Positions 23,081 through 33,027 of a stretch of DNA of 64,000 nt are shown one piece after another. Under the pieces are notes generated by a model that made no database searches, was not told the DNA's origin, and saw nothing but the letters and a program-made list of their open reading frames with translations. Numbering within the stretch: position 1 is the first letter of the stretch; every line of letters begins with the position of its first letter. Origin of the DNA: Aspidiotus rigidus (Eukaryota > Arthropoda > Insecta > Hemiptera > Diaspididae); NCBI GenBank assembly GCA_035079385.1, contig JAVHKY010000003.1, positions 20,537,501 through 20,601,500 of the forward strand, read 5' to 3'. The position numbers were made by a program, and so were the translations under genes.

Positions 23081-23133
23081 GTTGCAGACTCAGAGTCCCC
23101 CTGATGCGCCCCCCTGAGGGGGCTTGGCATCTA

Positions 23134-26060
23134 ATTCGTTCTTCTGATATTGATATTCATTTTCTAGAAAAATGAGTGAATGGGGTGGGTGGAGTGACCG
23201 GTATCATTACTGGTAACTTCCTCGATAATAGGCTCATGTGAAAAACAAAGGCGGAGAAAATATTGTTTCCAATTAGATATTGGACAATAGGTACGAAAAT
23301 CTACTGACATCAGGATTAAGTTTGTACAAAATGAAGAACTTGTGAGGATGGGAGTCATGTTGTATTGCGCGAGAAGTTTTGAAAAGTCGAGTTGAAGGAT
23401 GAGTGGTTGAAGCCAGAGGAAAAATTTCCAACTCAAATAGGGCAGTTTGTACGATCCAGCCACGGAAGCGCTGTATTCTCGTTAAGTTCCTGCAGCGTCA
23501 TTTGGGAGTTGTCGGGTTCCTTCAAACCCCATACAAATATGATGGGAGTATACAGGGTATGGAATCAATTTACAGTACGAGAGTTAAGCAGGTCTCCTAG
23601 GTGCTAGAAGCAAGAGAAATAAAAAATTTAAGCTTTAAATTGACCAACTTTAATGGGAAAAATAAAAGCTCAGATTCAAAATTAGAACCTTCCTTCAACG
23701 CATGACGTGCTCCATACGTAAGAGATTGTATCAGAAAAAAGTTGAGTCAATCCAAACAGTAGGGTGGGTTTTATTCAAGTTTTTGAAAATCAATTACAGT
23801 ATTCAAATTTTCAATTCTCGTTTTTAATTATTCCCCTAACATTCAAAGTTCGTTATTCCTGCTAGTTGAGTACCATCACACGTTCATAAGATGGAAAAAT
23901 GATTAGAATAAAAATGAAAATGAAGATTTATTCCACCTTGGCTTTTAGTCATTTTAATGCAAAATATGATCAAAAGTTACTGTTCCTAGAAAACAACAAT
24001 ATCATTGTTTTTCGCTCGCTTTATTGCCACACTGATTTATGATGAATATGTTAGCTGGTTTTCTTGCAGAACATATTTTCAAAAAATTGTAATTTCTCTG
24101 TAAGCACTCATCCAATTAAATTGAAATTTTTTATTTTCATTGAAGAGGATTCAAATTTTTCATTAGTTTATTTTTCTTTAGAACGCAGCAAAATAATTGA
24201 TTGAAATTGTCAATTTTACAGCATTTTCGAACACTTCAACAGGTATTACAGAAAAACTAGATGTGCTAGAGGAAAACGACTCACAGCATCGTGTTCAGCG
24301 CTGAAAATACTTTAAGAATCAACTCGACTTTATCGTGTTACTGCAAATTTTTATTTTTTTTTTAGCCAGTGTAATTTAGTGAGCAAAATCTAATTAATAG
24401 ATCATAGGTTCGACTATAGGTAAGCTGAAATCAATAAACAAATTTTTCCTATAATTTATCATTCTTAAAGATCATAAATTAAAAAAAAAATGATGAATTG
24501 TTATTATTTTCCATCAAATTATGCTAGGTCGGCAGCAAATCGAAAAAATATTTAAGGTAAGCCTATTTTTTTCCCCTATCGTCTATAAAAGAAGGTTAAA
24601 TATGATTGCGTTGTGTTTAGAGCAATGACCTAAAGTAACCATGGAAACTGGGTATGGATTTACGCATCGCATTTTCCGGGATGTTCGCGAAATGCGTATA
24701 TAAATAAGCCTAGGCTTGCGAGCTTAATAAGACTTCTTACGTTATGTGCTTTCATTCTGTTGTGTCTGTCTTCACCCGCCGCACGCCCCCGTTTGAGCCG
24801 TCATTTTACAGACTGCTCGATGCTTTATGTTGACGCGGCGCGATATGCAACCTAACCACTCCAAATTTCATAGAGATGTTCCTCTCCTACGAGTACAATT
24901 TTCTTCTTTGGCAGTATAAAAATACGATTTCCTTACGCATTTCTCCATACTTCGTTGTTTTTACTACAGATATGTGAGTACACTCTGCGCTAATTTCCAT
25001 AACATGCTTTTGATTTGTTTTTCTGAAAAGAAGAAAAAATGGAACAATTGAATAGATAACATAATATTTATATTTTTGAAGATACCTGAAGACATGCCTT
25101 ATTGACTTTCAAAAATACCTTCTTCATCAGATTACTCTTGAGAAATATAGTTCACAGAAGTTATTGCTCTCGGTGGTCAACAAGGATGGCAGATTGAGAA
25201 TGTAGAAAGAAAATTTAAGCTGGAATGAGAAAAATATTATAGACAATCCTCATTCCCAAATTAATGTGCCAACCTCTGTCAGTCACAAGACATTGATATT
25301 TCATCTGTTTCGAAAAGAATCATTCTATGTGAAAACATCATAATTCTCTTTACACACAAAACATGCAGACTATATCTACGAAATTTTTGCTGCCTTTTCC
25401 CTCTGAACATCCGCGATATATTAAGTATGTAGGACATTGAATACAGTGACAATTCCGAGTCTAACTCTTAGGTAAGTATCATCGTTTTTATAGGGACGAT
25501 AACCTGACATGTTCTGAGCGTGACACTGATATTCGTATAATAAGAGTTAATAAAACGACTACGACGCCCGACAGCCGCTGACTTCGTACTGGAATTTCTA
25601 CGTATAAAGCCGAAGTACGTTCTGCTGTGTTCACCAACAGGGGCCTGCTAAGCTTATTTTGTCATTTTGAGTGATGAATAAGTTTTGCTGGTCACCGTAT
25701 TCTAGTCGTCTAGAAGGAGACTGCAGTACTTGCTGTGCGCTGTACGAACAGAATGTTCTATTCACGCGTGTTGAAGAGATATTCGAAAACAGAAAGATGT
25801 CACGGTATTCGAAACTATTGTAAGAATGCATTTTCTTTATTCTACTTGACGTTCAGTGAATTTCTAAAATTTGAGCAATAATATTGCAATCGAAAAACAC
25901 GTGAAAAAATTCGTGGCGGTATTTTCAAGAGTCATCCCAGTTAAAACTTAGTATACTGTGTATGGTAGGTTTAGTATAGAGGGAGGAGGAGCCCGTTAGT
26001 CAGCCCAATATACTCGTGTAGTACATCAAGTCAATTAAGTATACGAGTATAGGGTCCTTC
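23134..26060. other. Gene-free stretch with possible LTR-like sequence
   Basis: No convincing ORF. Around 24700 a TATATAAATAAG box is followed by a pyrimidine-rich segment. A similar AATAAAACG-containing segment occurs near 25545. These could be parts of decayed LTRs, but I could not define repeat ends. Confidence 0.35.
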
Positions 26061-26064
26061 AGCC

Positions 26065-26943
26065 TCACAAACCTTCGATCAACAGTGGTAGGGTTGTAAA
26101 AAGTTGGTCTGAAACCGAACGGGTGGATGGTCCGACCCATATCTTATTCGCAACAGGAGAGAATGACGCTCCGTGGACTAAAACATTAGTCGTAGTACCT
26201 TTCCTGTATATTCCAAACTCACGGATATCGTCTATTATAGATATCAAGAAATCCAAAAAGTTAATGGAAAATACCCCTACTTCCAAAGTAAATTTTATGG
26301 AAGGGTATACCAGGAATTGAGGTACCTCAGAAACTCACCAAAGAGATGTGGGGGACCAGTCCAGGTGCATAGAACGTCATCAAAATACCTGTGCCAATAG
26401 TGAATAAGATTAAGTAACACCTGATTCGAGGAAAAGAGGTCAAGTTCAAACTTAGGCATGAAAATTTCGGAGATGAGAGAGTCTAAAGGTGATCCAATGG
26501 AGATCCCTACTTCCGCATCAGGGAACTCGAAAAATTTCCCTTCGAATGTACAATAGTTGGGGGTGCAACAAACATTTAGGAGATCGAAAAATTCTTGCAA
26601 CTCATTGTGAGGAACGTTGGCCTGGACAAGAAGCTCACCCGTACGCTGGATAGGAGAGCGTTAGGAATATTCGGGAACAGACCAACAACATCGAACGAAC
26701 AGATAGTCATGCCCGGAGGAAGACTTACACCTTTGAGAACATCAGTCAAAGAGACCGAGTTCGAGACTGAATGAGGAGATTCAAAATCAATGCGATGTTT
26801 AACCCAACGGTCCAGGAATTTAGCCGGACCTGTAGGAGAGGAAATGAATGAGACCACGGGTCGCACCCGGGTATTATTCTTATGCACTTTAGGCAACTCG
26901 TAAGGGAGGGGGGTGTGGGGTTAAGAATAAGGAGAGTCATCAT
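26065..26943 (-). mobile_element. Penelope-like element 2, RT fragment
   Basis: Minus-strand pieces read MPKVHKNNTRVRPVVSF, ICSFDVVGLFPNIP, GISIGSPLDSLISEIFM and RYFDDVLCTWTGPPH, in the order of a Penelope-type reverse transcriptase, then a segment like the RT thumb (FSINFLDFLISI, VLVHGASFSPVANK). Frame changes break it near 26580 and 26300. The catalytic RYFDD is intact. The 5' side ends at the hAT element beginning at 26944. The GIY-YIG domain is missing. It resembles element 3 more than element 1. Confidence 0.8.
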
Positions 26944-27501
26944 CAGAGCCCGGATTCCTTGGCATTTGTCGAATCATTTTGCTAACGGCGGGAGGCTTGA
27001 AAATCAGATAGAAGTTCATTTCAGGGGTAATGGGGCCTGTAAAACAAATTTTATTTTGCCGAAAAATCCCGAAAATGGAATTAATGCCGAGAACGGGATT
27101 CAAAGCCGAATAAGGCCGAAAATGACCATTTTGTGAAATATCCTCCAAAATTATAAAATTTCGGACAAAATTAGCTGAATTTCGCTTAAAATTCAGCAAT
27201 TTTGGTGAAAATTGACCTTTCCTTTGAAAATATTATTATTAGTTCAAAGTTGAAAAATTCAAAATTTTGATTGCAATATTGCTAGGATTTTTTATTGATG
27301 AATTTAGTCCCCAAAATTCGTTTATTTTGGTCGAAATCACGTAATTTTGGTTGTAAATTGAATATTCTAGGTGTGAATTTGTAAAAGCACTAAGAACGAA
27401 TATTTTTTTCATTTTTTTTCTTTTAAATGCCGAATAATGCCGAAAATACAACATTAAGTGCCGAAACTTTTCATTTTCAGTGCCGAAAAATCCTGGCTCT
27501 G
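26944..27501. mobile_element. Non-autonomous hAT-type element 2
   Basis: A 558-bp element with ends CAGAGCCCGGATTC and (reverse-complemented) CAGAGCCAGGATTT. The 8 bases outside are GTCATCAT at the left and GACATCAC at the right, matching at six of eight positions, so probably an aged hAT-size target duplication. The interior repeats GCCGAAAAT and GCCGAATAA near both ends and has no ORF. It abuts the Penelope-like fragment at 26065-26943, which suggests insertion into it. Confidence 0.65.
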
Positions 27502-27633
27502 GACATCACTTTTCTCAAATACGAGTATAGGGATAAAATCTCCAGTTTTGCATAAAAAACTACGAAGAGTATTAGGATTATAAAAAGCTAGCAGGACGAA
27601 GAACAAAAACCTTAAGGAGATGGGTAATTTCAG

Positions 27634-28062
27634 ATGACAACGTTCCTAGAACGGAAAACGAACCCATTTTATTTTTCTTTCCTTCTTGAACCAGTCATAC
27701 ACCGGGGAAGAGAAGTGATAAGGTCTGAAGCTTTAGAAATGAGTTTTTGCCAAATCACCCTTATCAAGCTCAAACTCATTACAAAGAGCGAGCTGCTTGA
27801 TGACAGACATCTCCTAAAAAGACGCCTGAGGAGAGGGGGGATAGAAAGGAGATGGTTGATGAAGCTATCAAAGCTTTTGCTGAACACCTTTTGGACTCTA
27901 GCCACAGTTTTGAGTAGGACCAAGCCGTTTTACTCCATTCTGAGGCAGCTGGCTCTTCAGCATGTTGAGATTGTTCGTCATGTTAATGATAATGACGTCG
28001 TCGTTTTGAATTGGTTCTTCCCCGTTAACGACCTCCTTAAAAAGTTTTATACCAACGACTAG
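27634..28062 (+). pseudogene. Penelope-like C-terminal fragment
   Basis: The last part of this plus-strand frame reads QHVEIVRHVNDNDVVVLNWF, closely parallel to NIEIIRHLNSDDINLLNRY at the C-terminus of Penelope-like element 3. The upstream part of the frame is not recognisable. The strand is opposite to its neighbour at 26 kb, so this is a separate insertion or a rearranged piece. Confidence 0.55.
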
Positions 28063-28120
28063 TGATTTATCTTTGTTTTCTCGCCACCATCACCGGTTTT
28101 AATTTTGATAAAACTTTTAA

Positions 28121-30505
28121 CAGGGAACCTGTTTTATGGGGGGCTTTTTGAGAAATTTGAAGTGCGCCGTCCAGCGAAAAACATAGAAAAATTTCGACTC
28201 TCGAGCCATATATGATAGGAGAGGGACTTGGAAAAACGACGGCTTCCGTAACGAAGTTAAACGAGGAACGCAGGGAACCTGTTTTATGAGTCAAATGGGA
28301 TTTGGTATTGACAATTCAAGGAAGCCTAGACCTAGATAAAGCTAGTATAAAGAAGGCCTAGACCTACTATAAGCCTAGTATAGTTTGAGAATCTAAATTT
28401 TTCTCGAATCTCCAGCTATATATGATATATGGCTCGAGAGTCGAAATTTTTCCATGTCCCCCTCCTATCATATATGGCTCGAGAGTCGAAATTTAATCTA
28501 AATTTTTAACAGGGAACCTGTTTTATGGGGGGCTTTTTTAGAAATTTGCCGCGCCGTCTGCCGTCCGCCGTCCAGCGAAAAACTTGGAAAAATTTCGACT
28601 TTCGAGCCATATATGATAGGAGGGACCCTTGGAAAAATTTTGACTTTCGAGCCATATATGATAGAAGGGGGACTTGGAAAAAATTTCGACTCTCGAGCTA
28701 TATATGATAGGGAGGGGGGGACTTAGAAAAATTTCGACTCTCGAGGTATATATGATAGGAGGGGACTTGGAAAAAATTTCGACTCTCTAGCTATTATATG
28801 ATAGGGGGGGGGGGGACTTGGAAACATTTCGACTCTCGAGCTATATATGATAGGAGGGAACCTTGGAAAAATTTTGACTTTCGAGCCATATATGATAGAA
28901 GGGGGACTTGGAAAAAATTTCGACTCTCGAGCTATACATGATAGGGGGGGGGGGACTTAGAAAAATTTCGACTCTCGAGCTATATATGATAGGAGGGGAC
29001 TTGGAAAAAATTTCGACTCTCGAGCTATTATATGATAGGGGAGGGGGGACTTAGAAACATTTCGACTCTCGAGCTATATATGATAGGAGAGGGACTTAGA
29101 AAAATTTCGACTTTCGAGCCGTATGTGATAGAAGGGGGACTTGGAAAAAGTTTCGACTCTCGAGCTATATATGAAAGGGGGGGGGGACTTGGAAAAAGTT
29201 TCGACTCTCGAGCTATATATGATAGGGGGGGGGACTTGGAAAAATTTCGACTCTCGAGCCATATATGATAGAAGGGGGACTTGGAAATAATTTCGACTCT
29301 CGAGCTATATATGATAGGGGGGGGGGGGACTTAGAAAAATTTCGACTCTCGAGCTATATATGATAGGAGGGGACTTGGAAAAAATTTCGACTCTCGAGCT
29401 ATTATATGATAGGGGAGGGGGGACTTAGAAACATTTCGACTCTCGAGCTATATATGATAGGAGAGGGACTTGGAAAAATTTCGACTTTCGAGCCGTATGT
29501 GATAGAAGGGGGACTTGGAAACAGTTTCGACTCTCGAGCTATATATGATAGGAGGGGACTTGGAAAAAATTTTGACTCTCGAGCTATTATATGATAGGGG
29601 GTGGGGAACTTAGAAACATTTCGACTCTCGAGCTATATATGATAGGAGGGGGACTTGGAAAAATTTCGACTTTCGAGCCGTATGTGATAGAAAGGGGACT
29701 TGGAAAAAGTTTCGACTCTCGAGCTATATATGATAGGGGGGGGGGGAAGACTTGAAAAAATTTCGACTCTCGAGCTATATATGATAGGGGGGGGGACTTG
29801 GAAAAATTTCGACTTTCGAGCTATATATCATAGGAGGGGACTTACAAAAGATTTTGACTCTCGAGCTATATATGATATGAAAGGGACGGAAAAATTTCAA
29901 TTCTCGAGCTATCATATACAGCTGGAGATTCAAGAAAAATTTAGACTCTCAAACTATATTATACTAGGCCTAGAGTAGTTCTAGGCCTTCTTTATACTAG
30001 CTTTATCTAGGTCTAGGCTTCCTTGAATTTTCAATACCATATCCCATTTGACTCATAAAACATGTTCCCTGTTTCTAAGTCCCTCTCCTATCATATATAT
30101 AGCTCGAATGTCGAAATGTTTTCCAAGTCCCCCTCCTCTCATTTATAGCTCGAGAGTCGAAATTTTTCTAGGTCCCCCTCCTATCATATATGGCTCGAGA
30201 GTCGAAATTTTTGTAAGGTTTTTGCTGGATGGTGGACGGCGCACGGCAAGTTTCTCAAAAAGACCCCCATAAAACAGGTTCCCTGTTAAAATTTCGACTC
30301 TTGATTTATATATGATAGGAGAAGGACTTGGAAAAATTTCGTTTCTCAAACTATATTATACTAGGCTTATAGTAGGTCTGGGCTTTCTTTATACTAGCTT
30401 TATCTAGGTCTAGGCTTCCTTGAATTTTCAATACCAAGTCCCATTTGACTCATAAAACAGGTTCCCTGCGTTCCTCGTGTAACTTCGTTAAGGAAGCCAT
30501 CGTTT
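28121..30505. mobile_element. Fold-back element with nested terminal repeats
   Basis: The motif CAGGGAACCTGTTTTATG occurs in direct orientation at 28121, 28271 and 28511. Its inverse occurs near 30050 (one mismatch), 30270 and 30451. One class is followed by GGGGGGCTTTTT, the other by AGTCAAATGGGATTTGG. A shared ~150-bp arm containing AGGCCTAGACCTA and AAGCTAGTATAAAGAAGG lies left (about 28315-28430) and, inverted, right (about 29930-30050 and 30340-30440). Between the arms is the tandem array. There is no transposase ORF, so it is non-autonomous. Two nested insertions or a duplicated arm would explain the doubled ends. No TSD was identified. Confidence 0.75.
28568..29905 (+). repeat. Tandem array of about 46-bp units
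   Basis: About 28 units of 40-50 bases with the consensus blocks GACTTGGAAAAATTTCGACT, CTCGAGCTATATATGATAGG and a variable G run (4-12 G). Units form higher-order groups: one two-unit set recurs at 28618 and 28858 (240 bases apart), and another set with CCGTATGTGATAGAAGG recurs near 29118, 29495 and 29676. Each unit carries a CTCGAG palindrome and an alternating TATATA. Short ORFs running through it are by-products of a unit length near a multiple of three. Confidence 0.9.
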
Positions 30506-30509
30506 TCTC

Positions 30510-32295
30510 CTTTCCTATTCCTCTCTTCGTTCTTCTCAGTTTATGTTTTTCTCCCCTGATGATGAATATTTAGTCGAAAGATCTCTCGGTATAAAATTTT
30601 GTAATTTTGTGCGGCTTGTAAAATTCTATATTACAATTTGTTCGTTAGGTGCTCGTATATTTTGAGGATGAATTTTTTGCGAGAATATACACATCAGGAT
30701 ATTTGATTGAAAAAGTTTCTCGTTCGTAGAATGTGGTGAGAGGTGCCCTCAATAACTGGTCGAAGTTCTGGAAATTGAAAAAATTACGTCAATTTTATTT
30801 AGCTGCCATTAAGTTCTCTCGACACGACCGTAAAATTTCAAAAAGGTATGTTGTACATTTCGGGAAAAAATACACGGTACCGCAACCCCCACATAATTGG
30901 ACCTGCGCCAAATTTTCAGTTGTCTAATCGAAAAGAAGAAAATTTCGCTGTCTTCCATTCCCTTCGCTCATTTCTGCATCTTCGATTACCGTTATCTCGT
31001 TTATTCGAGTGTGTATTTGTGTGAGTGAATGTAATGTTTGAAACATGTATAGGTTTCACCAATACACGAAATGATAATACAGACTCGACGTATAAGAAGT
31101 AAATTAAAATGTATTGGTTTTCTGGCAAGAACATCGGGAAAGTCTCTGTGTCCAGTCGAGCGTATAACGTAGCAAACAGTAATCATTGAATTGACCTATG
31201 CGAAAGCCAAAGAAAGTTGCGTCTTCACTGCAAAAGAAACACGTTATATTAATGCACTACGATCGCACCAAAGTGTAAATTTTCAGTCGAACACTCCCTT
31301 TTAACAGATCCGAGTTACACGCACAATTTAAAATGCTTTTTCTCAAATTAGAAAATGTCGGTAACCGAATTCACATAATATTTTCTTGGTCATTTGTAAG
31401 CGCGAGGTAGAAAATTTAATTCGCAGAATTCACGATGAATGTGAATGTTTTAACGCTATACTCGGCTAGAATGCTTTCAGCGCTACTGTAATTTGGTCAT
31501 CTATTCTCTGTCATCTTCACACTCGTGGAAAATATTTTTGAACGAAACATTTATTCGCAAATATACTGTAGGCTTTTCTGCTTTTCGCGTTTGCATGTTA
31601 CATAAAGATAACACTACTCTTAAACAGTTTACACGTTCTTCAGGATGAGGCGGCAACAGCCGAGAAAACATAAGGTGCCGAAAACATACGGATGTCGTCG
31701 TATTCCGTGAAAGACGTTTTAAGAAGCTTATCAAAAGCGCTAAGAGACGTTTGAAGATATTAAGTGTCGACGCGCGCCACGCCTAGGATTCTTTACATCG
31801 GAATACGCCACTTTGTCTGCTTGTAATCCTATTAGAGAGACAAAATGTTTTTATTTATTCTCGTTTATCGAATAAAATTAATTTGTTCTTATTTTTATTT
31901 TCATTTATTTCATCACTTCTAACGCATAAAGCCGACTGTGTACGTTTCCATTTATTTGGACCCAAAATGAAATGAAAATCGGTAGTATAATTCTTGCTGA
32001 CTCACCTTCAAGTTTTCGTATAAAAAGGTTTATTTGAGAAGTTTTTCGCATGACGTTGGATTCCATCATTTATCTTTCCGAATTGACATTATTTGCGCTA
32101 GGATTCACTTATCCAGAGGAAAACTTGAGGTAGAAACTAACATGTCTCCGCCAGAGACGCGTTTTGCCCGGAGGCTAACTACACAGCTGACGGGTTCTCC
32201 CACTCGCAGCTCGTTCGCCTCTCCTTTCCTCAGAATTGCTAAGCCTGATTCGTGCTTTTACTCAACCGCATTATTGACATTAATATGGCGCGCAA
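30510..32295. other. Gene-free stretch
   Basis: AT-rich sequence with no supportable gene, RNA or element boundary. Open frames are short and domain-free. Confidence 0.45.
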
Positions 32296-32300
32296 CCACC

Positions 32301-32562
32301 AGGGGCGCGTTCTGAAACCATCAACCAACACGTTCGGCGATAAATATCGTCCGATGCGTTCGGAAACTCTCTTAGGTAACCAACGCCTACACTTCTCGTG
32401 ATCCTAACAATTTCGCGCTCCGGAACGTTAAACATCGCCGGATGACGAAAATGTTCCCGTGCTCCTGAGTACGACGACGTTGGGTGCCGGTCGGTTGACT
32501 GGAACTTTTTTCCGCAGATTTTCATCATAAACTACCGGTTGATGGTTTCAGAACGTGCTCCT
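32301..32562. mobile_element. Small TIR element (about 260 bp)
   Basis: The ends match as inverted repeats of about 26 bases: AGGGGCGCGTTCTGAAACCA at the left and, reverse-complemented, AGGAGCACGTTCTGAAACCA at the right, both continuing TCAACC. There is no ORF. Target duplication is unclear (CCACC left, GCTGG right are not direct repeats), so the superfamily is open. Confidence 0.7.
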
Positions 32563-33027
32563 GCTGGAGAACATCCATTTCATCCTGTGAGCTAGACTAT
32601 GTGACACTATATGAACATCCTTGTACTCTCCTTTTGTACGTTGGACTCACGAGCTCATTCCACCTCCTGTATATAATTATTTAAAAGCTTGTTGGCAATA
32701 TCATTTAAGATAAGCATGGTTTTCCCCGACATCCAAATTCTAGATGGCATACCAGGGATTGTTTGAGCCCACAGTTAGTTCTACTTAACGGCTAAGTATA
32801 AGTATACAGTATTAAACTATTCAGGCTCAGCCTAATGTACAGTATCGAAGAAAAGCTCCACAATACTTGAAAAAGTAAACTGGAGGGCAATTTGCAGGAA
32901 CTGCAGAAAATAAAAATAAAGGAAGCCGCGAGCGCGCTTTCGGTTAAACAACCATTCTCAAGTGTAAATAAAAAGCGACTCGACGAGATGGGAAAAGAGA
33001 ACAATCACAACGACGGAGGAGAAGAAA

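Larger units (their letters stand above)
20124..23124 (-). mobile_element. 3.0-kb non-coding poly(A) retroposon
   Basis: On the plus strand a run of 22 T (20125-20146) marks a poly(A) tail on the minus strand. The 9-base word TGGCATCTA lies immediately outside both ends (20115-20123 and 23125-23133), as expected for a target-site duplication made by LINE-type reverse transcription. The 3001 bases between are visibly GC-richer than their surroundings. They hold only short, overlapping, domain-free ORFs (longest about 130 codons, running into the poly(A)). The inside shows repeated hairpins and duplications with a ~990-bp offset. It may be a retrocopied long structured RNA, a large non-autonomous retroposon, or a LINE with UTRs but no ORFs. 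Confidence 0.65.

Noticed and set aside
24690..25630. A solo LTR or short LTR element
   Set aside because: A TATA-like box and AATAAA words are present, but no matching ends, TSD or primer-binding site were found.
29032..29978. ORFs of 60-90 codons with a repeated ISTLELYMIGE-like protein pattern
   Set aside because: They are by-products of the 46-bp tandem array; unit lengths vary and frames shift within a few units.
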